Shown: positions 25,494 through 34,523 of the stretch, one piece after another | How the letters are laid out: each line of letters opens with the position of its first letter | Numbering within the stretch: position 1 is the first letter of the stretch | Assembly (NCBI GenBank): GCA_964564675.1 | Contig: CAZMBI010000002.1 | Coordinates: forward strand, 124,001-188,000 | Direction: 5' to 3' | DNA: 64,000 bases | DNA from: CAZMBI01 sp964564675 | Lineage (GTDB): Bacteria > Pseudomonadota > Alphaproteobacteria > Rickettsiales > UBA3002 | Translations under genes and position numbers: made by a program | The notes under the pieces: model-generated | Told to the model about the DNA's origin: nothing | Databases searched by the model: none | The model's input: the letters and a program-made list of their open reading frames with translations, nothing else

Positions 25494-25803
25494 ATATGAA
25501 GACGGGACGCGCGTGGAACTCGGCCCAGATGACGCGCCAGAGTTGACCGAAGCCGATTTTGCAGGAGCGAAACCGCTTAACGAATTGGCAAAAGATCAGG
25601 ACTGGGCCAGAAAACTCCTTGCTGCTGCTAAAAAAAGGCAGATAGAAATGCGTCCAATCGGCCGCCCCAAACAGGCGGTGACCAAGCAGAAAGTGATGCT
25701 GCGCCTGGACCCGGATGTGATCGAGGCGTTCAAGGCGGATGGGCCGGGCTGGCAGACGCGGATGAATGCGGCGCTGCGCGCGGCGGCGTTTAAAGACGAG
25801 TAA
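25465..25803 (+). CDS. brnA: BrnA family antitoxin
   Basis: 112 residues from ATG 25465, behind AGGAG. The N-terminal part is acidic and toxin-binding (DGTRVELGPDDAPELTEADF). A ribbon-helix-helix domain forms the end: KQKVMLRLDPDVIEAFKADG then GWQTRMNAALRAAAF. It binds the toxin and the operator. The longer frame upstream is brnT sequence out of phase. Confidence 0.9.
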   Translation: MSRQKKQYIEYEDGTRVELGPDDAPELTEADFAGAKPLNELAKDQDWARKLLAAAKKRQIEMRPIGRPKQAVTKQKVMLRLDPDVIEAFKADGPGWQTRMNAALRAAAFKDE

Positions 25804-25826
25804 CGAACAGCGGATATTGCCCGCGA

Positions 25827-26966
25827 TCAGGCCGGAGCATTGAGAGACGGGTTGGCAAAACCAGGCGCCGTGTTATTCGGGCTGATGCTTGTGGTGGGTG
25901 TCGAGCGCTCGGTGGCCAGCTGTTGCGGATTTTGGGTTGATGCAGAATTGCCCTGCGCCTCATTATTAAGCGGTTGAATCAGCGGAATCGCCTGATCAAC
26001 CAGCGCGCGCTCTGTGATATCTTCATACGCCTGCACCGTGATGCGCAGTTCCTGCTGCGAACGTTCAATCAGATTCTGACGGATGTCGGCGGGGCTTTCC
26101 AGATTGGTGATGGCATCGCGTGCGGCGGCGGTCAGCGCGATGGAATCGTCAAACCCGGTAATCGCCCGGCCGATGCGCCCGGCCAGCGCATCGATGCCGG
26201 CTTGTTCGGTGCGTACGATCTCCAGCGCGCGCTCGGTTAGCGCCGATGCGCCGATGGCATCCAGCGGGGTGGACAAGTCCAGTGCTACACTGCCGAACAG
26301 GCCATTCGTGCTGACATCGGCAATTTCCAGGATTTCGTTGGCGCTCGTAAACGGATTTTCGGTCAGATTGAAATTCAGACCGCTACCGGTGCCGCTGACG
26401 GTCTGGGTGTTAACCGTGGCTTGCGGGCCCGTGGGCGTGCTGGTGTAAGTGATGCTGATGGGCTGTTCAAACGCGCTGGCAAATAAACCGCCGTTTAACA
26501 CTTCCAGCCCGGCGACCCGGGTTTCCTGCGCGATGGCCTCGATGCGCGCAAGCAGGCTTTCGCTATCCACCTGCAGGGCATTGCGCGTCTGTTCGGTAAC
26601 GCCGGTGCTTTGGGCGAGCTCGGCATTGGCGGCGATTTGCGTCAGCGCGTTTTCGATGTCGCTTAAGCCCGATTGCGCCGCCTCCGCCACGGTGCCGAGA
26701 TTTTCGCTGCGTGCGCGCGCGCCATTGAGCAGCGCTATGCGCGTATTAAAAAACAGCTCAAGGTCGATCACCGAAGCTTGATCGCGGCGGGAGAGGCTGT
26801 TGCCGCTGCCGCTGTTTGGGTTATCGTCCGCCTGAGCGGGCTCTGTCACGGGCGGCGGGGCGGTCGGTGTGGTCTGCAACAGGCTGAACAGCGGGCTGGC
26901 CAGCGTGATATCCGGCGCGTCGTTATTGGATAAGAATGTCAGGCTACTCAAGCTTTCAGCAACCAT
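25827..26966 (-). CDS. Flagellin-like protein
   Basis: 379 residues from ATG 26966, behind GGAGAA. The region RARSENLGTVAEAAQSGLSD through AIAQETRVAGLEVLNGG has the flagellin N-terminal D1 heptads, and LAGRIGRAITGFDDSI to TVQAYEDITE resembles the C-terminal coiled coil. The usual N-terminal D0 segment is replaced by a Thr/Pro-rich unrelated head (residues 1-65), and the C-terminus carries a 55-residue Gln/Asn/Pro-rich tail instead of D0. Polymerisation as a normal filament is doubtful. No other flagellar genes are near. It meets brnA tail to tail. Confidence 0.7.
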   Translation of the reverse strand: MVAESLSSLTFLSNNDAPDITLASPLFSLLQTTPTAPPPVTEPAQADDNPNSGSGNSLSRRDQASVIDLELFFNTRIALLNGARARSENLGTVAEAAQSGLSDIENALTQIAANAELAQSTGVTEQTRNALQVDSESLLARIEAIAQETRVAGLEVLNGGLFASAFEQPISITYTSTPTGPQATVNTQTVSGTGSGLNFNLTENPFTSANEILEIADVSTNGLFGSVALDLSTPLDAIGASALTERALEIVRTEQAGIDALAGRIGRAITGFDDSIALTAAARDAITNLESPADIRQNLIERSQQELRITVQAYEDITERALVDQAIPLIQPLNNEAQGNSASTQNPQQLATERSTPTTSISPNNTAPGFANPSLNAPA

Positions 26967-27158
26967 AGATTTTCTCCACGAAAATGTGCCGTTATTTTCG
27001 TCTCTCAAATGATCGCATAATTAGATTAAGAAATGCTTAAAGTGGCGGATGCGCGTTAAACAAGTGGCGTGCAAAGTAAAAGAATTTCGAGGATTTGATT
27101 CAAAACCGGAGGCGTATGGGCGCTTGCCAGCGTGCGCCAAACCCGCTACAAGTCCCGC

Positions 27159-28949
27159 ATGACCTATCCCACCGGGCAATCGGGCGCGGGCGATCCGTCG
27201 CTGGGCAAAGGCCAGATTGGCAGTTTGCGCCATGTGTTCCGCTATTTAAAACAATATCGCTGGGGCGTGATCGGCGCCTCTGTGGCGCTTTTGTTTACGT
27301 CTTCGGCGGTGCTGGGTATGGGCGCGGCGCTGCGCTATCTGGTTGATGCCGGCATTGCGTCCGGTAATCTCGCACTGCTCGATACCTATTACTGGCGGCT
27401 GCTGCTGGTGGTGGCCCTGCTCGCCGGGGCGACCTATACGCGCTATTATCTCGTCTCCTGGGTGGGTGAGCAGGTGGTCGCCGATTTGCGTCGCGACGTG
27501 TATAACAAGATCGTCTCGATGCATACCGCGTTTTTTGAAACCACGCGTACGGGTGAGTTGCTCTCGCGGCTGACGACCGATACCACCCTGCTGCAAAATG
27601 TAGTCGGCTCCTCGATCTCGATTTTTCTGCGTAACGCGCTGCTGTTTGTCGGCGGTATGGTGATGCTGATTATTACCAGCCAGCAATTGACCAGCTATGT
27701 GGCGCTGCTGCTGCCGCTGGTGATTGCCCCGATCGTGATTCTGGGCCGCCAGGTGCGCAGCCTGTCGCGGGCGACGCAAAACCGGGTGGCGGATATTTCC
27801 GCACATGGTGAAGAAACGCTGGGCGCGATGCACACCGTTCAGGCGATGGCGCTGGAGGATTATGAAAGCAGCCGCTTTGCCGAACACGTGGAAGATGCCA
27901 AGCGCACCGCGATCAAACGCATCCGCATGCGCGCGCTGCTGACCGCGATTGTGATTTTTCTGGTGTTCGGCGCAATTGTCACCGTGCTGTGGATCGGTGG
28001 GCGCGATGTCGTCAGCGGGCGGATTACGCCGGGCGATTTATCCGCCTTTATTTTTTATGCGGTGGTGGTGGCCGGTGCGCTGGGTGCGGTCAGCGAGGTA
28101 ATCGGCGAGCTGCAGCGCGCTGCCGGTGCCACCGAGCGCCTGATGGAATTGCTGGCGCTGGAACCCGAGATCAAAGCGCCGCCTTATCCCAAAGCGTTAC
28201 CGCAGCCGCCGAACGGGTTAATCGGGTTTGATAATGTGCGTTTTTGCTACCCTTCGCGTCCCGAGACGCCTTCACTTGATGAATTTTCACTGACCGTAAC
28301 GCCGGGGGAAACGGTGGCGCTGGTGGGGCCGTCGGGCGTAGGGAAAACCACCGTCTTTCAGTTATTGCTGCGGTTTTATGATCCGCAGGCCGGGCGCATT
28401 ATGCTCGATGGGATCGATCTGCGGGAGCTGGACCCGCAGGCATTGCGCCGCGCGATCGGGCTGGTGCCGCAAGAGCCGGTGATCTTCTCCGCCAGCGCGC
28501 GCGAGAACATTATGTGTGGCGCAGCATATGATGACGAAGCGGTGAAGGCAGCCGCCCGGCAGGCGGCGGCGCTGGCGTTCATCGAGCAGCTGCCCGACGG
28601 GCTGGATACGCATCTGGGCGAAAAGGGCGTGCGCCTTTCCGGCGGGCAGAAGCAGCGCATCGCGATTGCGCGGGCGATTCTGCGTGATCCGACCATTTTG
28701 TTACTGGATGAAGCCACCAGCGCCCTGGATTCGGAGAACGAACAGCTGGTGCAGGATGCATTGGAAGCGGCCATGCAGCAGCGCACGACGCTGGTGATTG
28801 CCCATCGGCTGGCCACCGTATTGAAAACGGATCGGATTGTGGTGATGGATCAGGGGCGGATTGAAACTATCGGCACACATGCTGAGCTGCTCGACAAGAG
28901 CCCGCTTTACCAGCGCCTGGCAGCTCTTCAGTTTGAGGCGGCGGCTTAG
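27159..28949 (+). CDS. ABC transporter, fused membrane and ATPase domains (MsbA/ATM1-like)
   Basis: 596 residues from ATG 27159 (GTG 27132 adds nine). Residues 20-320 hold six membrane helices of the exporter type (VADLRRDVYNKIVSMHTAFF, TGELLSRLTTDTTLLQNVVG). The nucleotide-binding domain has Walker A GPSGVGKTT, the Q-loop LVPQEPVIFS, signature LSGGQKQRIAIARAI, Walker B ILLLDEATSALD and the H-loop IAHRLATV. Works as a homodimer exporter of lipid or drug. The substrate is not determinable. Confidence 0.93.
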   Translation: MTYPTGQSGAGDPSLGKGQIGSLRHVFRYLKQYRWGVIGASVALLFTSSAVLGMGAALRYLVDAGIASGNLALLDTYYWRLLLVVALLAGATYTRYYLVSWVGEQVVADLRRDVYNKIVSMHTAFFETTRTGELLSRLTTDTTLLQNVVGSSISIFLRNALLFVGGMVMLIITSQQLTSYVALLLPLVIAPIVILGRQVRSLSRATQNRVADISAHGEETLGAMHTVQAMALEDYESSRFAEHVEDAKRTAIKRIRMRALLTAIVIFLVFGAIVTVLWIGGRDVVSGRITPGDLSAFIFYAVVVAGALGAVSEVIGELQRAAGATERLMELLALEPEIKAPPYPKALPQPPNGLIGFDNVRFCYPSRPETPSLDEFSLTVTPGETVALVGPSGVGKTTVFQLLLRFYDPQAGRIMLDGIDLRELDPQALRRAIGLVPQEPVIFSASARENIMCGAAYDDEAVKAAARQAAALAFIEQLPDGLDTHLGEKGVRLSGGQKQRIAIARAILRDPTILLLDEATSALDSENEQLVQDALEAAMQQRTTLVIAHRLATVLKTDRIVVMDQGRIETIGTHAELLDKSPLYQRLAALQFEAAA

Positions 28950-29034
28950 GCAGCCTTATTCCACTGACAGCCTCATTCCGCCGGATTTTTCCGCGTCATG
29001 CCAAGCGAAGTATGGCTCAACACGGGTATGGCGG

Positions 29035-31356
29035 CTATTTCGTGATGATCTCAACGCGTTCGGACTGTTCCTCGCTTACCTGGTTGCGGCCGATCGTGAT
29101 GTTGAAATGGCTGATGCCCTTATCAATCAGGAAGGTGCGGATGGCAAAGGCGCGGCGCGCGCCGATGGCGTTGGCCACGGCCGAATCTTCGGAATTGCTG
29201 ACATAGGGGCGGATCTCGATTTTTTCCCCGGACTCGACCAGCCGTTGCGCCAGTTGAGACAGTTCTTTCTGACCGCCGACCGGCAGCTCGTTTTCAGTGG
29301 CAGCAAATTCGATATTCAACAATGTTTCCCCGCCTGCCGTTTGCGGTTGCGCGCTGGCCTGACCGGTGGGGCGCTCGGGTAAATCAGGTTCCGGCAGGGA
29401 AGCCACTTGCTGTTCCTGATCGCGCGGCGATAGGCTGGCCTGGCCCATACTTGGCAGGCTTGGCATTTTGGGAGGCGTGGCGGCCGGCGTCTCACCAGAT
29501 GGCTCGCCCGTTAAACTATCCAGCGGCGGCAGGGAGGCGGGCTGTGCATCCGCCGCCTTAGAGGGCTGCGTATCACCGGTTAACCCATCAAGTGATGGAA
29601 GTTCTGGCGGCCTTGGAGCTTGCATCTGCGCTTCGCCGGGCTGTTGCCTTGATGTATCGGGCGAGGGAGGCTGCGGCGCTTGCGGTGCATCATCACGGGC
29701 GATGAAATTGTCCAGATCGCGGCTGAGCGAGGGCATCATCGGCTCTTCGGGCGGACTGTCCTGATCGGCTTGATTGCGTTCCGAAGGCGCCAGCCTGGCC
29801 TGACCGGAAAGGGCGGGCATGCTGGGCATCTCAGGGGGTTGCTGGCCGGGTGCCGCTGCCTGCTGGTTTGCCGACGGGCCAGGTGAGGCATCGATATCCG
29901 GAATGGTGGGCATATCCGGCATACCGGGTACTGCAGGTGCCGCCTGATCAGCAGCGGGCAGCTTACCAGCGGATTGTCCAGGCGAGCTGTCAAGATTCGG
30001 CATATCGGGCATTTGCGGCATCGCCGGCGGCGACTGCGTATCTGCTGGCGGCGATGACGGGCTGTCCAGCTCTGGCATATCCGGCATCTCCGGTGCGGCC
30101 TGCGGGCTCTCGACCGCTGGTGACGGGCTGTCTAGCTCCGGCATGTCCAGCATACCGGGCATGTCAGGCATCGCCGGCGCATCCGGTGAAGCTTCCTCCT
30201 GGGCCGAAGGCTCCGGCGTACTGCCCGGCCCGGGCGGCAGGTCGGGGAAATCGTCAAACGCCATCTGATCCAGCTGCGGTGTGGGCAGGTCCGCATCCGA
30301 GGGAACTGTCTCTATGCCGGGCATATCGGGCATATCGGGCATATCGGGCGCAGTGGTTCCGGTATCTCGGGGCTCGGGCTGCGGCGTTTGACGATCAGCC
30401 GGTTCGGGCTGTTTGGCGGCTTGCTGGGCCGCCTGTGGTTGAGATTTGGGCGGCGCCGTTTTTTTGCGGGCAGCTTTAGGCTTGGCGCTGGGTTTAGGCG
30501 CCTTGGTTGCCTGATCCGGGGCGCTGGTTTGCGGCTCTTCGGAAAAATCCATCGGCTCCAGCGCTTCGTCGGGCTGATAGGTGGCAAAGGGTCTGTTGTC
30601 GCGCAGAGCAGCCATCTGCTGTTGCTGAAACGTTCGCTCGTCCTGCTGCGCGAGCTGAAGCGCCTGCTGTTGCTGCTGCATCGCCATATTACCCGCCGGC
30701 ACCTTGCGCTGACTGGTTTGCGGAATAGTTTGTTCGGTCGGCGCCGGCTGCGGCGGTGGCGGCGTATAACGCGGCACGCCAAGCGTGCTCTGTGCGCTCT
30801 GTTGCTGGGCCTCTTGCGACATACGCTGCGATGAACGCGAAGTGCCGGCTTGCGCCTGGTTATTTTGATTGGCGCTTTCCCACGGCAGGGCGGAATGCCG
30901 CGCCTGCTGTGGCGGGGAAACCATGTCACGAGGCGGTGTTGCCAATTGCCTGTCGGTCTGTGCGGACGGTAATTGCTGTGGCGGTGCCGGTTGTGGTTCC
31001 GGGGGCGATGCCGGTTGCGAATGACGTTCAGCCTGACGGGGCATTGCCTGACGCGGCGTGCGCTGCGTATCGGATATTAACGCCTGGGGCTGACCGGGTG
31101 CGCGGGCCAGCTCCTCGCGCGATTTACGGGCAAATGGCAGGCTCTGCTGCGGCATGGCATCGGGTGCGCCGCGCGGCTGCGAGCGGGCGGAATACTCGTA
31201 GCGCAGAGTATCGAGCACCTCGAGATAGATTTCGACACTGGGCTTTTCGGGAACCAGATTGCGCCGCGCTTCCGCGGGGGCGGCACTGTGCATCACGGCC
31301 ATACATACGCCGCACATCACCAGCGAGCGGAAGCTGCGGTTAGATGAGTGATTCAT
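29035..31356 (-). CDS. OmpA-like protein with very long Pro/Met-rich linker
   Basis: 773 residues. A signal peptide (LVMCGVCMAVMHSAAPAEA) is followed by more than 550 residues of low-complexity Pro/Gln/Ser/Ala sequence. From about residue 340 to 640 it holds nine or so degenerate blocks built on PDMPDMP or MPSLP followed by an acidic LDSP turn. The last 110 residues are an OmpA-C peptidoglycan-binding domain: ETLLNIEFAATENELPVGGQ, IEIRPYVSN, ANAIGARRAFAIRTFLIDKG. It would anchor to peptidoglycan and span the periplasm or project outward. The Met-Pro-Asp blocks are unusual. Confidence 0.85.
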   Translation of the reverse strand: MNHSSNRSFRSLVMCGVCMAVMHSAAPAEARRNLVPEKPSVEIYLEVLDTLRYEYSARSQPRGAPDAMPQQSLPFARKSREELARAPGQPQALISDTQRTPRQAMPRQAERHSQPASPPEPQPAPPQQLPSAQTDRQLATPPRDMVSPPQQARHSALPWESANQNNQAQAGTSRSSQRMSQEAQQQSAQSTLGVPRYTPPPPQPAPTEQTIPQTSQRKVPAGNMAMQQQQQALQLAQQDERTFQQQQMAALRDNRPFATYQPDEALEPMDFSEEPQTSAPDQATKAPKPSAKPKAARKKTAPPKSQPQAAQQAAKQPEPADRQTPQPEPRDTGTTAPDMPDMPDMPGIETVPSDADLPTPQLDQMAFDDFPDLPPGPGSTPEPSAQEEASPDAPAMPDMPGMLDMPELDSPSPAVESPQAAPEMPDMPELDSPSSPPADTQSPPAMPQMPDMPNLDSSPGQSAGKLPAADQAAPAVPGMPDMPTIPDIDASPGPSANQQAAAPGQQPPEMPSMPALSGQARLAPSERNQADQDSPPEEPMMPSLSRDLDNFIARDDAPQAPQPPSPDTSRQQPGEAQMQAPRPPELPSLDGLTGDTQPSKAADAQPASLPPLDSLTGEPSGETPAATPPKMPSLPSMGQASLSPRDQEQQVASLPEPDLPERPTGQASAQPQTAGGETLLNIEFAATENELPVGGQKELSQLAQRLVESGEKIEIRPYVSNSEDSAVANAIGARRAFAIRTFLIDKGISHFNITIGRNQVSEEQSERVEIITK

Positions 31357-31560
31357 ACGAGTACCAGATTCCCTGCTTTAGGCTAGTTTTTATCACGATA
31401 CGTTATTTAAGAAAACCGAAAACCCCGTCCGACGCAAGCACATAATCGGCCCGGTCCCCATATTTATGGGTGTTTTCGCGGGTATCATGTCTATATGTAG
31501 CATGGTTTGATGGTTGCGCCGGAATACCGATGGGGCACCGCCGTTATGCTGAAACCGCGT

Positions 31561-32385
31561 TCAGGAAGACGATACCCGGCGCGTATCCGAATGCGCGTTC
31601 AATACGTCGTGTAAATAGGGATGAATCAGCCCGTTGCTGGCGATGATCTGGCCGTTGGTCATCATCTCGCTGCCGCCTTCCATATCGCTGACCGTACCGC
31701 CGGCCTCCCGAATGAGCAGGATGCCCGCAGCGATATCCCAGGGCTTGAGGTGATAATGCCAGACGCCATCATAGCGGCCGGCGGCGACATAGGCCAGATC
31801 AAGCGCGGCGGCCCCGGCGCAGCGAATGGTGGCGCCCGAGCTGACCATACGCTGCAGCGTGTCTTCGACCGCGACGCCGGGCCGGCGCATCAGGCGCGGG
31901 GCTGCGGTGGCCAGCAGCAAATCCTGCTCGCGCCCGGAGACGCGCAGTTTGCTGTTATTCACCGTCGCGCCCTGGCCTTTTTCCGCGATAAACAACTCAT
32001 CCTGCACGGGGTCGTAGATAACTCCGGTGACCGGTTCGTAATCGCCGTCGGGCAGGCGTTTTTCCACCGCCACGGCAATGCAGAAATAGCCGATGGCATG
32101 GATGAAATTGGTGGTGCCGTCTATGGGGTCGATGATGAAGCGGTATTCGGCCTGGGTATCACCGATGGCCCCGCGCTCCTCGCTTAATATGCCGAATGAT
32201 TTGCGGGCGCGCTGTAATTCCTCGATGATGATCTGCTCGGTGCGTAAATCGGCATTGGTGACGAAGTTGGCCGTACCCTTGCGCGAGACCTGCAACTGCG
32301 CGACTTCGCCGAAATCGCGGCGCAAGGGTTTGGCGGCCTTCATGATGGCGTTGGTAATCACCGTGATTAGTGCGGACTGCGGCAT
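31561..32385 (-). CDS. suhB: Inositol monophosphatase family protein
   Basis: 274 residues with all metal-site motifs: the Glu of ILSEERG, DPIDGTTNFIHAIGYFC and the terminal WDIAAGILLIREAGG. Mg-dependent dephosphorylation of inositol or related phosphates; in bacteria it also works as an rRNA-transcription factor. It lies in the alphaproteobacterial suhB-efp-thiE-aldolase neighbourhood, but an extra gene separates it from efp. The symbol is by family and context. Confidence 0.9.
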   Translation of the reverse strand: MPQSALITVITNAIMKAAKPLRRDFGEVAQLQVSRKGTANFVTNADLRTEQIIIEELQRARKSFGILSEERGAIGDTQAEYRFIIDPIDGTTNFIHAIGYFCIAVAVEKRLPDGDYEPVTGVIYDPVQDELFIAEKGQGATVNNSKLRVSGREQDLLLATAAPRLMRRPGVAVEDTLQRMVSSGATIRCAGAAALDLAYVAAGRYDGVWHYHLKPWDIAAGILLIREAGGTVSDMEGGSEMMTNGQIIASNGLIHPYLHDVLNAHSDTRRVSSS

Positions 32386-32503
32386 ATAAGGGATATAGCC
32401 AAGCCGTGGGCTGGAAACAAGTGAAACAGCAGCGCAGCTTCATGAAATTGTCGCATTACTGCGCTATGATAATATCAATGTATATCGATGACAGGAATAT
32501 GCT

Positions 32504-33028
32504 ATGGGACAGGATGTACGATCATGGATTGGCGGGACTTTACCCAGCACTAATTTTAAATATATGGGTTATAACGATAATATCTTGTTATTCGATGATC
32601 CGAAGCGGGGGCAGCAGCCTTTTTACAATAGTATAAGCGTTTTTGGCGGTGCGGTGCATGAAAAGCAGCCGGGCCCGCAGGGTGAGGCTGTCACCGTGCA
32701 CCGTTTTGAGCCGGAGCAGGTGGTAGCGCAGTGTGTCGATACGTCAGCATCCGAAGGGGTGGATCTGTTCAAATTTGGACAGGAACAGGAAAACCTGATG
32801 CGCATCGTTAAGGAGGAAGTCAAACGAGGCTTTGACGACGTGTGGGCCAGGCGGGACTCGACTGTCATAGAAGGCCTGATGGGCTTAACCTCGGATGAAA
32901 CATGGCATCGGGGCAGTATGCAGAGTAATTACGAAACCGGGCCTGAGCGGATTTGCGCTGCTGCACGCGAGGCCATGTCACCGCTTGTTTCGCCTGATGC
33001 CGCCCCTTCGCGTGGCCGTGGGCGCTGA
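32504..33028 (+). CDS. Unknown protein inserted between suhB and efp
   Basis: 174 residues behind ACAGGA. A promoter-like pair TTGTCG (32448) and TAATAT (32470-32475), spacer 16, precedes it. Soluble and charged, with FKFGQEQENLMRIVKEEVKR, and ending in an Arg/Gly tail (PSRGRGR). No recognised domain. It runs opposite to the flanking suhB and efp and converges on efp, 84 bp apart. The insertion into a conserved housekeeping neighbourhood suggests a lineage-specific accessory gene. Confidence 0.65.
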   Translation: MGQDVRSWIGGTLPSTNFKYMGYNDNILLFDDPKRGQQPFYNSISVFGGAVHEKQPGPQGEAVTVHRFEPEQVVAQCVDTSASEGVDLFKFGQEQENLMRIVKEEVKRGFDDVWARRDSTVIEGLMGLTSDETWHRGSMQSNYETGPERICAAAREAMSPLVSPDAAPSRGRGR

Positions 33029-33112
33029 CCGGGGTAGGTGAAAAGGGTTTTATGACCGTTCAGCTTTCTTTCCCCTGGCGCGTCATACTGGCGTGAATAA
33101 TAAAGCAACGCG

Positions 33113-33679
33113 CTATTTGGCGCGTTCGACATAACTCAGGTCGCCGGTATCCACCACGATACGCTCGCCGGCCTCGACGAAGGGCGGGACCATGACGCGC
33201 ACGCCGTTTTCAAGCACGGCGGGCTTGTAGGAGCTGGCAGCGGTCTGGCCTTTGACGACCGGTTCGGCTTCGTCGATGCGCAGCATCACGTGCTGGGGCA
33301 GGCTGACGCCGATGGGCTGGCCTTCATAGCTTTCGATGGTTACCATCATCGAATCCTGCAGGAATTTGATGCGGTCGCCGTCGAGGAAATCCCTGGAAAC
33401 CTGAATCTGTTCGAACGAGGTGGTGTCCATGAAGACGAGATCAGCCCCTTCTTCATACAGATACTGGTATTCGTGCTGATCGAGCCGCACGCGCTCGACC
33501 TTTTCGTCCGAGCGGAAGCGCTCGTTGGTCTTGGTGCCGTCGGTGATGCATTTCATCTCCACCTGGTTGAAGGCACCGCCCTTGCCGGGCTTGACGTGCT
33601 GGGTCTTGGTGACCACCCAGAGTTTACCGTTATGTTCCAGGATGTTGCCGGGGCGGACTGCGACGCCGTCTATTTTCAT
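33113..33679 (-). CDS. efp: Elongation factor P
   Basis: 188 residues, three OB/KOW-like domains. The N-terminal KOW part reads VRPGNILEHNGKLWVVTKTQ followed by HVKPGKGGAFNQVEMK, where the Lys of PGKGGA is the modification loop. The middle contains YQYLYEEGADLVFMDTTSFE, and the C-terminal OB has AVLENGVRVMVPPFVEAGER. It relieves ribosome stalling at polyproline, relevant for this genome's very proline-rich proteins such as 29035-31356. Confidence 0.97.
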   Translation of the reverse strand: MKIDGVAVRPGNILEHNGKLWVVTKTQHVKPGKGGAFNQVEMKCITDGTKTNERFRSDEKVERVRLDQHEYQYLYEEGADLVFMDTTSFEQIQVSRDFLDGDRIKFLQDSMMVTIESYEGQPIGVSLPQHVMLRIDEAEPVVKGQTAASSYKPAVLENGVRVMVPPFVEAGERIVVDTGDLSYVERAK

Positions 33680-33788
33680 AAGTGTATCACCCTATGCAAA
33701 AAATTGTCGTTATCGCTTTCGCGGGATGGATAAGCTTCGTAAATTCGTGCGGTTATAGCGGGACGGCGCGGCGATGGCAAGGGGAGGA

Positions 33789-34523
33789 TTATATGGTGCG
33801 ACCTTGATTTGGACTAATGCCAACTTCATCCATATGCTTAATCACGTCTATTGCTTGCGACATGACATCCGTAATTGACATTTCGGTTTGTTCGTGTGGA
33901 TCATATTGTCGTATAGGCCCAAAATCACCATCTTTTTCAAATCCGTTATAACGATACTTTTTTACTGCTTGGTGAGACGGCAGATTGGAATTTTCAATTT
34001 GCAGACATAGGTGATCATTTTCCTTAAGCAAACGGACGTGATTGCCGAATCGGTAGTTTAAATAATACCCCAGCCCTTGTAGTGGGGTGATAACATTTTC
34101 CCGCACATCATCTGCTTTAGGCCGATGAGCACTACCTAATCTGCCAACAACTATGCCTTTTTCATCTGGCCCAACGCGAAAAATATATCGTTCTTGGCCG
34201 TCAGGTGAAGTCTGTTGCTCAATGGCTAACGAGGGGTGTTTTTCTTTTAATACTCGCCATATTTCACCGTCAAGTTCAGTATCCTGCTCATAGAGAGTTC
34301 GCTTGGTATAACGCGGCTGCCGAATCACTCTGGAAAAGGCTTCATTAACTAATCCGCTTCCATAGAGCGTTATGGCTGCTTTTCTTCCTTGCCCCAAGAG
34401 CACTCTTTTATATTTTTCATCGCCGGGGGTATCGCCGGGGGTAGAGGTATCGCCTGACTCATAAACACTCTTATCTCCACCCCTGAGATTTCTACCTGAT
34501 CCTGTGCCTTTACCAATAGGCAT
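33789..34523 (-). CDS. Unknown low-GC protein downstream of thiE
   Basis: 244 residues. The ATG directly follows the thiE stop, so translation is probably coupled. The base composition is clearly more AT-rich than the neighbours. A Gly/Ser/Thr-rich head (residues 1-35) precedes a compact domain with YIFRVGPDEKGIVVGRLGSA and NYRFGNHVRLLKENDHLCLQ. The tail ends EVGISPNQGRTI. No family recognised. Composition and position between thiE and efp suggest acquisition. Confidence 0.65.
   Translation of the reverse strand: MPIGKGTGSGRNLRGGDKSVYESGDTSTPGDTPGDEKYKRVLLGQGRKAAITLYGSGLVNEAFSRVIRQPRYTKRTLYEQDTELDGEIWRVLKEKHPSLAIEQQTSPDGQERYIFRVGPDEKGIVVGRLGSAHRPKADDVRENVITPLQGLGYYLNYRFGNHVRLLKENDHLCLQIENSNLPSHQAVKKYRYNGFEKDGDFGPIRQYDPHEQTEMSITDVMSQAIDVIKHMDEVGISPNQGRTI

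Noticed and set aside
30372..30834. Plus-strand Gly/Arg frames opposite the OmpA-like gene
   Set aside because: Antisense shadows of a low-complexity Pro/Gln coding region.
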